Source: Mycolicibacterium sp. P1-18 (lineage in GTDB: Bacteria; Actinomycetota; Actinomycetes; Mycobacteriales; Mycobacteriaceae). From it: DNA of 64,000 nucleotides. Positions 16,036-24,530 of this stretch are shown here, piece after piece. The translations under genes were made by a program, and so were the position numbers. The notes beneath the pieces were generated by a model. That model had not been told where the DNA came from and ran no database searches. It saw only the letters and a list, made by a program, of their open reading frames with translations. Where the stretch lies: NCBI RefSeq assembly GCF_008329535.1, contig NZ_NPKR01000011.1, positions 1-64,000 of the forward strand. The letters are read 5' to 3'. Position 1 is the stretch's first letter. Each line of letters opens with the position of its first letter.

Positions 16036-16632
16036 ATGCCCAGCCGCACCCTCAGCGCCGACCCGCGCGCCGAACGCGTTCGCACCCTGCTGCGCACCGC
16101 CGCGTTCGACCTCGCGCACGAGCGGCCGGTCGACGAGATCACCGTCGGCGACCTGGTCGCCCGCGCGGGGGTCAGCAGGCAGGTCTTCTACCGGCACTTC
16201 ACCGACCGGGACGACGCGGTCGCGACGGCCGTCACCGTGGCCTTCGCCGCCGCGGTCGCCGACATCGAGGGCGACGCCAGGGCCCGGATCACCGGGCTGT
16301 TCTCCTTCGCCGCCGAGCACCGCGCGATGTACCGCAACGTGGTGCCCAGCGCCGTCACCCAACGCGTGGTGATGGCGTTCCGCGACGAGTTGCAGCCCTC
16401 CTGCGAGGAGATCGCCGCGCAGGGCATGCGCGTCGTCGGCCCCATCGCCGACGTGGCGCCCGAGGCCGTCAGCCGCTTCCTGGTCGGCGGCTTCCAGGAG
16501 GTGCTGCGGTCCTGGATGGAGGACCCGTCGCCCGACGATCCCGCGACCGACCTCCGCGCCCGCGTGGGCGCCGCACTCGACACCGTGGACGCACTGCTGC
16601 GTCTGCCCTCACCCACCAAACCCGCACTCTGA
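16036..16632 (+). CDS. TetR family transcriptional regulator
   Basis: 198 residues. The DNA-binding part is clear (RVRTLLRTAAFDLAHERPVDEITVGDLVARAGVSRQVFYRHFTDRDDAV), and the rest is the helical effector domain. ATG 16036 (MPSRTL) chosen; a GTG at 16018 would extend it by six residues but lies within the operator-like repeat. It is followed after 14 bp by a membrane protein gene of a type often linked to efflux, so it probably controls that gene and itself. Confidence 0.87.
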   Translation: MPSRTLSADPRAERVRTLLRTAAFDLAHERPVDEITVGDLVARAGVSRQVFYRHFTDRDDAVATAVTVAFAAAVADIEGDARARITGLFSFAAEHRAMYRNVVPSAVTQRVVMAFRDELQPSCEEIAAQGMRVVGPIADVAPEAVSRFLVGGFQEVLRSWMEDPSPDDPATDLRARVGAALDTVDALLRLPSPTKPAL

Positions 16633-16646
16633 GAGAGGCACCCACC

Positions 16647-17753
16647 ATGGGCAAGCACGAAGCACCCCGAGAGCACCCGCATCTCCCCCACGATCTGCCG
16701 CTGGCCAACCGACGCGTCTCACGCGCCGACGTCCGCAAGATGGCCATGGCGATGGCGGCCCTGACCGTCTTCGTCGTCGCGATGATCGCGAGCTACTCCG
16801 GCGCGTTCGCCAAGCCGACGCTGCACCATCTGGACGTCGCCGTCGCGGGACCACAACAGCTGGTCGACGGCCTGCGCACGCAGGACAACCTCGAGGTCAC
16901 GCCGGTGGGCGACGCCGCCGCCGCCCGCGCTCAGGTCTACGAGCGCAAGACCGACGCCGCCCTCGCCGTCGGTGCGGCCGGCGACCTGAAGATCTACGTC
17001 GCCGGCGGCGGCGGGCGCAGCGTCGCCAACGCCTCCGAGGCCGTCGGTCGCGCCGTCGCCGCCAAGGCCGGCCTGACGCCGAGCGTCGAGGACGTCGCAC
17101 CGACCGTCGCCGCCGACCCGCAGGGCACCGTCGAGTTCTACGCCGTCATCTTCCTGTCGATCGGTGCCACCATGGGCGCCGCCGCCTTCGGCCTGCTGAT
17201 GGGCAGCGTCCGGAGGCTCTCGACCCTGGCACTGCGCACCCTCAGCCTCGCGGCGTACTCCGCGCTGCTGGCGGGCGCGGTGACCGTCTACGTCGACGCC
17301 GTCCTCGGCGCCCTGACCGCCCACACCTGGCAGGTGTTCGGCGCGTTGTGGCTCTACGCCTTCGGCGTCGCGGGCGCCGTCACCGGCGTCGCCGCCGCCT
17401 TCGGCACCGTCGCCTCGGCCGTGGTCACCCTGTTTCTGATCATCGTCGGCAACGCCGCGGCCGCCGGCCCCGTCGGGCTGCCGCTCCTGACGGGCTTCTA
17501 CCGGACGTTCAACGCGATCGTCCCGCAGGGTTCGGGGGTGGCGCTGCTGCGCGGCATCACCTACTTCGGCGGCAACGGCACGCTGACCCCGATCCTCACC
17601 CTCGGCACGTGGGGTGCGGTCGGCCTCGCACTCGCGGTGATCGCCGTGCTCGCCCCCAAGGCGTGGACGACTTATCGTGCCAGTCATGACCGCTACCGCG
17701 TCCGCGCCGGAGGAACCGTACTACGACCTCGGGTCCTTTCATCGGTCGACTGA
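16647..17753 (+). CDS. Integral membrane protein, ABC-2/YhgE-like (DUF3533-type)
   Basis: 368 residues. One N-terminal membrane segment (about 35-55) is followed by a soluble extracellular domain of about 110 residues, then a block of five to six membrane segments: the layout of ABC-2-type permease and YhgE/Pip-like proteins. No ATPase lies next to it. Co-transcription with the preceding TetR gene (14-bp gap, GAGAGG ribosome site) suggests regulated export or cell-envelope stress tolerance. The 3' end overlaps the next gene by 68 bp. Confidence 0.75.
   Translation: MGKHEAPREHPHLPHDLPLANRRVSRADVRKMAMAMAALTVFVVAMIASYSGAFAKPTLHHLDVAVAGPQQLVDGLRTQDNLEVTPVGDAAAARAQVYERKTDAALAVGAAGDLKIYVAGGGGRSVANASEAVGRAVAAKAGLTPSVEDVAPTVAADPQGTVEFYAVIFLSIGATMGAAAFGLLMGSVRRLSTLALRTLSLAAYSALLAGAVTVYVDAVLGALTAHTWQVFGALWLYAFGVAGAVTGVAAAFGTVASAVVTLFLIIVGNAAAAGPVGLPLLTGFYRTFNAIVPQGSGVALLRGITYFGGNGTLTPILTLGTWGAVGLALAVIAVLAPKAWTTYRASHDRYRVRAGGTVLRPRVLSSVD
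17673..17678 (+). promoter_or_regulatory. -10 box of a leaderless promoter for the TPR gene
   Basis: TATCGT, 7 nt before ATG 17686, located inside the 3' end of the upstream membrane-protein gene. It explains how a gene with a 68-bp overlap can be started independently. Confidence 0.45.
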
Positions 17754-19365
17754 CACCCCGTCCGCCCAGGCCCAGCTGTGGTTCGACCGCGGCTTGGTTT
17801 GGGCGTACGCGTTCAACCACGAGGAGTCGATCCGCTGCTTCGAGCGGGCGCTGGAGTTCGACCCCGACCTCGCGATCGCCCGGTGGGGCATCGCCTACGC
17901 CGTCGGCCCGAACTACAACAAGCCGTGGGAGGCCTTCGACCCGAAGGATCTCGAAGCGTCCCTCGCCAGGGCGCGCAGCGAGCTCGAGCTGGCGGGCCGC
18001 GGCCGGGCAACGAACGTCGAACGCGGCCTGGTCGACGCCCTGGTTCTGCGCTTCCCCACCGACGACCTGACGGCCGGTCACGCCCGCTACGCCGACGCGA
18101 TGTCCGCCCTCGCCGGTGACCATCCGCACGACGTGGACGTCCAGGCCCTGGCCGCCGACGCAGCCATGAACGTCTCGGCCTGGGCGCTGTGGGACACCAG
18201 GACCGGTGAACCGGCGCCGGGCTCGCGCGTCCTCGAGGCCACCCGGATTCTGGACGACGCACTGGCCACCGAAGACGGCCGACGCCACCCGGGCGTGCTG
18301 CACCTCTACCTGCACGCGATGGAGATGTCCGCGCACCCGGAGGTCGCCCTGCCCGCGGCCAACCTGCTGCGCGGGCTGGTGCCCGACGCCGGTCACCTCC
18401 AGCACATGCCGAGCCACATCGATGTGCTCTGTGGCGACTACCGCAGCTCCGTCGACGCGAACGTCGCTGCGGTCCGGGCAGATCGGCGTTTCGTCGAGCG
18501 GGCGGGCCCGCTCAACTTCTACTCCCTGTACCGGGCGCACGACCTGCACTTCATCGTCTACTCGGCGATGTTCGAGGGTCGCTACCAGACGGCGATTCAG
18601 GCCGCCGACGAACTGGCCGCCCAGTTGACCCCCGACCTGCTGTCCATCGAGTCGCCGCCGATGGCCGACTGGCTCGAGGCCTTCGTGCCGCTGCGGGTGC
18701 ACGTGCTGATCCGCTTCGGCCGCTGGGAGGAGCTGATCGCCCATCCCCTGCCCGAGGACCCCGCGCTCTACTGCACCACCACGGCGACGGTCCACTACGG
18801 GCGCGGCATCGCGTACGCCGCCACCGGGCGGGTAACGCAGGCGCGTGCCGAACGCGACGCCCTGCACCGCGTCTACGCCGGCATCCCGGAAAGCAGATAC
18901 CTGTTCAACAACACCAGCCGCGACATCCTCGCGGTCGGCGTGTCGATGCTGGACGGTGAAATCGCCTATCGGGAGGGGCGTTTCGACGTGGCGTTCGAAT
19001 ACCTCGGGAGGGCAATCGAACTCGACGACGCCCTGCCCTACGACGAGCCGTGGGGCTGGATGCAGCCGACCCGGCACGCCTACGGTGCGCTGCTGCTCGA
19101 GCAGGGCCGCGTCGAGGAGGCGGCGGCGGTGTACGCCGCGGACCTCGGACTCGACGACACGCTGAGCCGCTGCTGCCAGCACCCGGGCAACGTGTGGAGC
19201 CTGCACGGGTACCACGAGTGCCTGACCCGGCTGGGCCGCGACGAGGAGGCCGCCGCCGTCGCCGAGCAGCTGGCGACTGCCGCGGCCCGCGCCGACGTCC
19301 CGATCGTGGCGTCGTGCGCGTGCCGGCTCGACACGACGACCGACGGGTGCTGCGGCTCCGGGTAG
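17686..19365 (+). CDS. TPR-repeat protein
   Basis: 559 residues built from helical tetratricopeptide-like repeats; the first (AQLWFDRGLVWAYAFNHEESIRCFERALEFDPDLAIARWGIAYAVGPNYN) is near-canonical, and others occur near residues 440-540. The family often carries LYLHAMEMS and HMPSHID segments, both present, and is annotated only as TPR protein. The C-terminus is Cys-rich (CACR, CCG), possibly metal-binding. ATG 17686 is preceded by TATCGT (17673-17678) with a 7-nt spacer, so it can be expressed as a leaderless transcript from inside the upstream gene. Function unknown. Confidence 0.82.
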   Translation: MTATASAPEEPYYDLGSFHRSTDTPSAQAQLWFDRGLVWAYAFNHEESIRCFERALEFDPDLAIARWGIAYAVGPNYNKPWEAFDPKDLEASLARARSELELAGRGRATNVERGLVDALVLRFPTDDLTAGHARYADAMSALAGDHPHDVDVQALAADAAMNVSAWALWDTRTGEPAPGSRVLEATRILDDALATEDGRRHPGVLHLYLHAMEMSAHPEVALPAANLLRGLVPDAGHLQHMPSHIDVLCGDYRSSVDANVAAVRADRRFVERAGPLNFYSLYRAHDLHFIVYSAMFEGRYQTAIQAADELAAQLTPDLLSIESPPMADWLEAFVPLRVHVLIRFGRWEELIAHPLPEDPALYCTTTATVHYGRGIAYAATGRVTQARAERDALHRVYAGIPESRYLFNNTSRDILAVGVSMLDGEIAYREGRFDVAFEYLGRAIELDDALPYDEPWGWMQPTRHAYGALLLEQGRVEEAAAVYAADLGLDDTLSRCCQHPGNVWSLHGYHECLTRLGRDEEAAAVAEQLATAAARADVPIVASCACRLDTTTDGCCGSG

Positions 19366-19402
19366 ACCGGGTTGCCAGCAACGCCCTCTATCGTCGGTGA
19401 CC

Positions 19403-20512
19403 GTGAATCGTCTGTGGGACCGGGTCCAGGACTACGTCCGCAGCGCTCCCCTGACCTACGCCTGGCTCGCGGTTCTGCTGGCGACGACGCTGGTGCAGCA
19501 CCAGCTGACCCCGCGGACCCTGCGCACCCTGCTGCAGTCGACGTCGACCAACATCCACCATCTGGCGTCCGATCCGCTGCGCGTGCTGTTCCAGAGCCTG
19601 CTGTGGATCGACGGGCGGTACTGGTGGCCCTACCTGCTGATCTTCACCGTGTTCCTGGCGCCGGCCGAGCGCTGGCTCGGACACCTGAGATGGGCCGTCA
19701 CCGGCCTGATCTGTCACGTGGGTGCCACCTACGTCAGCGAGGGCTATCTCTACTGGAACATCCACGAGAACGCGGCGTCGTCGCGACTGATCGACGCGCG
19801 CGACGTGGGTGTCAGCTACTTCGTCGTGGGCATCGCCGGAGTGCTGTTCTACGCGATGCCGCGGCGGTGGCGCTGGGGGTATCTCGCGGCGACGACCGCG
19901 CTGGTGGTGGGTGGACTGCTCTACCAGACCAGCTTCACCTCGCTGGGTCATCTGTGCGCGCTGCTCGTCGGGCTGGCCTGCTACCCGCTGACGCGTGGTC
20001 GGCCCAGACGCGGGGCTGCGTACACTCCGGCTGTGGCGATCAGCGTCGAGGACCTCGGGCATCTGCGCCGCTGCGTGGAATTGGCCAGGGAGGCGCTGGA
20101 CGCCGGCGACGAGCCCTTCGGCTCCCTGCTGGTCGACGCCGACGGCGTGGTGCGCTTCGAGGACCGCAACCGGATCGCCGACGGCGACGCGACGCGTCAC
20201 CCCGAATTCGCCATCGCCCGCTGGTCGACCGCCAACCTCACCGCCGACGAACGTGCCCGCGCCACGGTGTACACCTCCGGTGAGCACTGTCCGATGTGTG
20301 CCGCCGCCCACGCGTGGGTAGGCCTTGGGCGGATCGTCTACGCGGCGTCCACCGCCCAACTGGTCAGCTGGCAGCAAGTGTGGGGAGTGGCGGCGTCGCC
20401 GGTGGCGCCGCTGGCGATCTCGACCATTGCCCCCGGTGTCCAGACCGACGGTCCCGCACCCGAATTGGCCGAGGAGATGAAGGCGATGTACGAAACGGCG
20501 TTTAGAGCATGA
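19403..20512 (+). CDS. Rhomboid-like membrane domain fused in frame to a nucleoside deaminase
   Basis: 369 residues from GTG 19403 (GTG 19397 is an alternative). Residues about 1-205 form about six membrane segments resembling mycobacterial rhomboid-like proteins. The remainder is a cytidine/guanine deaminase-type domain with RHPEFA in place of the usual HAE and GEHCPMC as the zinc-binding PCxxC equivalent. No stop separates the halves. TACACT at 20021-20026 followed 6 nt later by GTG 20033 could start the 159-residue deaminase alone, so the locus may make both a membrane-tethered and a free enzyme, or be two genes whose separating stop was lost. The stop overlaps the next gene (ATGA). Confidence 0.7.
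   Translation: MNRLWDRVQDYVRSAPLTYAWLAVLLATTLVQHQLTPRTLRTLLQSTSTNIHHLASDPLRVLFQSLLWIDGRYWWPYLLIFTVFLAPAERWLGHLRWAVTGLICHVGATYVSEGYLYWNIHENAASSRLIDARDVGVSYFVVGIAGVLFYAMPRRWRWGYLAATTALVVGGLLYQTSFTSLGHLCALLVGLACYPLTRGRPRRGAAYTPAVAISVEDLGHLRRCVELAREALDAGDEPFGSLLVDADGVVRFEDRNRIADGDATRHPEFAIARWSTANLTADERARATVYTSGEHCPMCAAAHAWVGLGRIVYAASTAQLVSWQQVWGVAASPVAPLAISTIAPGVQTDGPAPELAEEMKAMYETAFRA
20021..20026 (+). promoter_or_regulatory. Internal -10 box before the deaminase half
   Basis: TACACT with 6 nt to an in-frame GTG (20033), matching the leaderless spacing seen elsewhere in the window. It predicts a short transcript encoding only the deaminase domain. Confidence 0.45.
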
Positions 20513-21810
20513 GCGGTCCGGCCTGGGTCGAGCACGCAATCTGGTGGCAGGTCTACCCGTTGGGCTTCGTCGGCGCCTTCCCCGCCGACCCGGCACCCAC
20601 CCCCGAGGAACACCGGTTGCGCCGCGTCGCGGAATGGTTCGACCACGCCCTCGAACTCGGCGCGTCCGGCATTGCGCTCGGCCCGCTGTTCGCCTCCCAG
20701 ACGCACGGTTACGACACGACGGACCACTACGCCGTCGACCCCCGCCTCGGCGACGACGCCGACTTCGACCACCTCGTCGAACAGGCGCGTGGCCGCGGAC
20801 TCAAGATCCTCCTCGACGGCGTCTTCAACCACGTCGGCAGCGAGTTCGGCCGGCACCAGGACGCCCTGGCCGGTGGGGACGACTCGTGGTTCCGCAAGGG
20901 CCGCAACGGTTTTGCCACCTTCGAGGGACACGGCGGGCTGATCACCCTCAACCATCGCAACTCCGAGGTGGTCGACTACGTCGTCGACGTCATGACCCAC
21001 TGGCTGCGCCGCGGCGCCGACGGCTGGCGCCTCGACGCCGCCTACGCGGTGCCCGACGAGTTCTGGGCCAAGGTCCTGCCGCGCGTGCGCGAGGAGTTTC
21101 CCGACGCCTGGTTCGTTGGCGAGGTAATCCACGGCGACTACGCGGGCACCGTGGCCGCCTCCACGTTCGACTCGGTGACGCAGTACGAACTGTGGAAGGC
21201 GATGTGGAGCAGCCTCAACGACGTCAACTTCCACGAACTCGACCATGCGCTGACCAGACATGACACGTTCCTCGAGACCTTCGCGCCGTTGACGTTCGTC
21301 GGCAACCACGACGTAACGCGCATCGCCAGCCAGCTCTCCGACGAACGCCACGTCGGCCATGCCCTCGCGGTGATGCTGACCGTCGGGGGCACGCCGAGCG
21401 TGTACGCGGGCGACGAGTGGGCCTACCGCGGCGTCAAGGAGGAGCGCGTCGGCGGCGACGACGCCGTCCGCCCGGAGTTCCCCACGCACCCAAGCGAATC
21501 AGAACACCTCGGGCACGACACCTTCCGACTGCACCAGCACCTGATCGGTCTGCGACGCCGCCACCCGTGGCTGCACCGCGCGCGCACTTCGGCCCTGCAT
21601 CTGACCAACGGCCAGTACGTCTACCAGACGTCCTCGGACGACGGGTCGCTCGTCGTCGCGCTCAACGTGGACGACGCGCCGTTGCAGATGCCGTTGGCCA
21701 CGTTGGGGTTCGACAGCGGCCGGGTCGTCGCGGGATCGGGCGTGCCGCCGGAGGACGTCGTCGACGCACTCGACGTCGAGCCCCACGGCTGGGCCGTCCT
21801 CACCGTCTAA
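20509..21810 (+). CDS. GH13 alpha-amylase family glycoside hydrolase
   Basis: 433 residues. The four GH13 regions are visible: LLDGVFNHVG (region I), DGWRLDAA with the nucleophile Asp (II), WFVGEVIHG with the acid Glu (III), FVGNHDVTR with the stabilising Asp (IV). It is shorter than glucosyltransferase-type GH13 enzymes; the short C-terminal beta domain suggests a small alpha-glucosidase or cyclomaltodextrinase-like enzyme acting in the cytoplasm, as there is no signal peptide. ATGA overlap with the deaminase fusion gene indicates translational coupling. Its stop overlaps the convergent DUF1810 stop by 3 bp. Confidence 0.9.
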   Translation: MSGPAWVEHAIWWQVYPLGFVGAFPADPAPTPEEHRLRRVAEWFDHALELGASGIALGPLFASQTHGYDTTDHYAVDPRLGDDADFDHLVEQARGRGLKILLDGVFNHVGSEFGRHQDALAGGDDSWFRKGRNGFATFEGHGGLITLNHRNSEVVDYVVDVMTHWLRRGADGWRLDAAYAVPDEFWAKVLPRVREEFPDAWFVGEVIHGDYAGTVAASTFDSVTQYELWKAMWSSLNDVNFHELDHALTRHDTFLETFAPLTFVGNHDVTRIASQLSDERHVGHALAVMLTVGGTPSVYAGDEWAYRGVKEERVGGDDAVRPEFPTHPSESEHLGHDTFRLHQHLIGLRRRHPWLHRARTSALHLTNGQYVYQTSSDDGSLVVALNVDDAPLQMPLATLGFDSGRVVAGSGVPPEDVVDALDVEPHGWAVLTV

Positions 21811-22235
21811 CGGCCGGCCAGCATCGCCTGGGTCTTCGCGTCCCGCTCGCCGCCGTAGAACTTCTCGAGCACGGCCACGAAGTCCCGGTCGTCCTCGGCC
21901 ACTTCGGCGAACAGCGTCATCGACGACCACAGTTTCAGCGCGTCCACCTGGCCCATCAGCGCGTCGGCGCTGACCGCTCCGGAAGAGACGACCAACCGCG
22001 CGCACTGCCGCAGGCGCGGACCGAGCACGACGTGGTCGAGGTACGCGCGTGCCTCGTCGCCCGTGGCAATGCCGTAGAAGTCGGCGGTCGTGGTCCGGCC
22101 CAGCCCGCGAAGTTGGGGAAAGACGAACCACATCCAGTGAGACCGCTTGCGGCCGGTGCGTAGTTCGTCGAGCACGGCGTCGACGACGGGTTCTTGAGCC
22201 TCGACGAAGCGCTCCAGGTGATGAGGATCGGCCAT
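21807..22235 (-). CDS. DUF1810 family protein
   Basis: 142 residues, matching the small DUF1810 family along its whole length: HLERFVEAQEPVVDAVLDELRTGRKRSHWMWFVFPQLRGLG at the N-terminus, KLWSSMTLFAEVAEDDRDFVAVLEKFYGGERDAKTQAML at the C-terminus. No biochemical function is established for the family that I can rely on. ATG 22235 is chosen because the conserved family start MADPHHLERF fits it; longer upstream readings overlap the promoter of the divergent cyclase gene. Confidence 0.85.
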   Translation of the reverse strand: MADPHHLERFVEAQEPVVDAVLDELRTGRKRSHWMWFVFPQLRGLGRTTTADFYGIATGDEARAYLDHVVLGPRLRQCARLVVSSGAVSADALMGQVDALKLWSSMTLFAEVAEDDRDFVAVLEKFYGGERDAKTQAMLAGR

Positions 22236-22316
22236 GCCTCCACCGTGCCCGAAGTCCGGGCTCCCGTCGACCGCGCCGAACATTCGCGAGTCAGCGCGAC
22301 CAGCACGTTTGCCCGC

Positions 22317-22322
22317 TACTCT
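22317..22322 (+). promoter_or_regulatory. -10 box before the cyclase-like gene
   Basis: TACTCT, 9 nt before ATG 22332, compatible with a leaderless or near-leaderless transcript. Confidence 0.35.
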
Positions 22323-22331
22323 GTGCAACCG

Positions 22332-24530
22332 ATGACGACCTCCACGGAGAACGAAGCGCAGGTTGACGCGGTTGACCCGACCGAGGCCGCCACGCGGAGC
22401 CGCCGCCGGCTGATGTCGCGCGTCAGCATCCAGTCCAAGCTGCTGGTGATGCTGCTCCTGACGAGCATCCTGTCGGCGGCCGTCGTGGGTGCGATCGGCT
22501 ACCAGTCTGGCCGAAGCTCGCTGCGCGCGTCGGTGTTCGACCGCCTGACCGAGATCCGGCAGTCACAGAGCCGCAGCCTGCAGAACGGACTGGAGGATCT
22601 GAAGAACTCACTGGTGGTGTACTCGCGGGGGTCGACCGCGACCCAGGCCATCGGCGACTTCACCGCGGGTTTCGACCAACTCGCCACCGCCGCGGTCACC
22701 CCGGCGGAGCAACAGGCCCTCGGCGAGTACTACACGAAGCGCTTCGCCAAGGACGAGTACGAACAGACCGGCGAGACCGTCGACGTCAAGGCACTGCTGC
22801 CGACGTCCGGGGCTGCGGCCTATCTACAGTCCCGCTACACGGTGCCCTTCGGCGCCTATGACAAGCCCACCGCCAACTGGGACGCCGCGATCGCCGACGA
22901 CGACGCCCGCGACGGCAGCGCCTGGTCGGCGGCCAACGCCCGCTACAACGACTTCTTCCGCGAGATCGTCACCCGCTTCCAGTTCGAGGACGCTCTGCTT
23001 CTCGACGCCAGGGGCAACGTCGTCTACAGCGCCTACAAGGGCGTCGACCTCGGCACCAACGTGCTCACCGGCCCGTACAAGGGCAGCGAACTCGGCGACG
23101 CCTTCCAGGGTGCGCTCGACTCCAATGCCGTGGACTACGTGGGCCTCACCGACTTCGGCGACTATCAGCCGGCCACCGAGCCGACGGCGTGGTTCGTCTC
23201 CCCCGTCGGGCCGCAGGGCCGGGTGGACGGGGTGCTGGCGCTGCAGTTCCCCATCTCGAAGATCAACCAGCTGATGACGTTCGACGGGCAATGGGAGCAG
23301 TCCGGGATGGGCGAGACCGGCGAGACGTTCATCGTCGGCCCGGATGAATTGATGCGCTCCAACTCCCGCTTGTTCATTCAGGACCCCGAGGTCTACGAGA
23401 CCGACGCCGTCGAGGCCGGCACTCCTCCCGACGTGGCGCGCGACGCGCTGCGGCAGCACGGCACCACGCTCGTGCAACCGGTGGCCACCGAGGCCACGAA
23501 GCTGGCCCAGCAGGGGCGCCGGGGCACGCTGATCGCCGACGACTATTTGGGCCACGAGACGCTGCAGGCCTATGCGCCCGTCGACATCCCCGGGCTGCGT
23601 TGGGCGGTGATCGCCAAGATCGACACGTCCGAGGCGTTCGCCCCGGTGTCGGCGTTCACCCGCCGGCTGGTGTTGTCGACGGTGGCCATCATCTTCGTGG
23701 TCTGCATGGCGGCGATGCTGCTGGCGCGGTTGTTCGTGAGGCCCATCCGGCGGCTGGAGAGCGGCGCTCAGCAGATCAGTTCCGGCGACTACGGCACGAC
23801 GCTCCCGGTGGTGTCCCGCGACGAGTTCGGCGACCTCACGGTCGCCTTCAACGACATGAGCCGCAACCTGGCGATCAAGGAGGACCTGCTCAACGAACAG
23901 CGCCACGAGAACGACCGCATCATGTTGTCGCTCATGCCCGAGCAGGTGGTCGCGCGGTACCGCGACGGCGAGGAGACCATCTCCCAGGACCACCAGGACG
24001 TCACCGTCATCTTCGCCGACATCGTCGGGCTGGACGAATTGTCGGCCGGCCTCACGTCGGAGGAGTCGCTGGCGATCGTCAACAAGCTGGTTCGCCAATT
24101 CGACGCCGCCGCCGAGGGTCTCGGCATCGAGCGGGTCCGCTCGCTGCGCAACGGCTACCTGGCCAGCTGCGGTCTCAACGTGCCGCGGATCGACAACGTG
24201 CGGCGCACGGTCGACTTCGCCGTCGAGATGAACCGCATCGTCGACCGGTTCAACGCCGAGGGCAGGCACGCCCTGCGCCTGCGCGCCGGCATCGACACCG
24301 GCCGGGTCAGCAGCGGCCTCGTCGGCCGGTCCAGCCTGGCCTACGACATGTGGGGCTCGGCGGTCGACCTCGCGTATCAGGTGCAGAGCGGTTCGCCGCA
24401 GCCCGGGGTGTACGTGACGGCCGACGTGTACGACGCGATGCGCGACACCCGCGAGTTCACCCCGGCCGGCGACGTCACGGTGGACGGTGAGCCGCAACCC
24501 ATTTGGCGGCTCAAGGAGCGTCAATCGTGA
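22332..24530 (+). CDS. Membrane-bound class III cyclase-like receptor, catalytic residues degenerate
   Basis: 732 residues: short cytoplasmic N-terminus, membrane segment (about 35-55), extracellular sensor of about 390 residues, second membrane segment (about 450-470), HAMP domain, and a C-terminal class III nucleotide cyclase domain. The first metal Asp is kept (FADIVGLDEL), but the second metal site reads RSLRNGY where active enzymes have K-x-x-G-D, and the Asn/Arg transition-state pair reads VDLAYQ instead of VNxAAR. The domain is therefore probably inactive or altered and may work as a signalling scaffold. The layout and partner gene (MscS with cyclic-nucleotide domain, GTGA overlap) match M. 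tuberculosis Rv2435c-Rv2434c. Confidence 0.87.
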   Translation: MTTSTENEAQVDAVDPTEAATRSRRRLMSRVSIQSKLLVMLLLTSILSAAVVGAIGYQSGRSSLRASVFDRLTEIRQSQSRSLQNGLEDLKNSLVVYSRGSTATQAIGDFTAGFDQLATAAVTPAEQQALGEYYTKRFAKDEYEQTGETVDVKALLPTSGAAAYLQSRYTVPFGAYDKPTANWDAAIADDDARDGSAWSAANARYNDFFREIVTRFQFEDALLLDARGNVVYSAYKGVDLGTNVLTGPYKGSELGDAFQGALDSNAVDYVGLTDFGDYQPATEPTAWFVSPVGPQGRVDGVLALQFPISKINQLMTFDGQWEQSGMGETGETFIVGPDELMRSNSRLFIQDPEVYETDAVEAGTPPDVARDALRQHGTTLVQPVATEATKLAQQGRRGTLIADDYLGHETLQAYAPVDIPGLRWAVIAKIDTSEAFAPVSAFTRRLVLSTVAIIFVVCMAAMLLARLFVRPIRRLESGAQQISSGDYGTTLPVVSRDEFGDLTVAFNDMSRNLAIKEDLLNEQRHENDRIMLSLMPEQVVARYRDGEETISQDHQDVTVIFADIVGLDELSAGLTSEESLAIVNKLVRQFDAAAEGLGIERVRSLRNGYLASCGLNVPRIDNVRRTVDFAVEMNRIVDRFNAEGRHALRLRAGIDTGRVSSGLVGRSSLAYDMWGSAVDLAYQVQSGSPQPGVYVTADVYDAMRDTREFTPAGDVTVDGEPQPIWRLKERQS

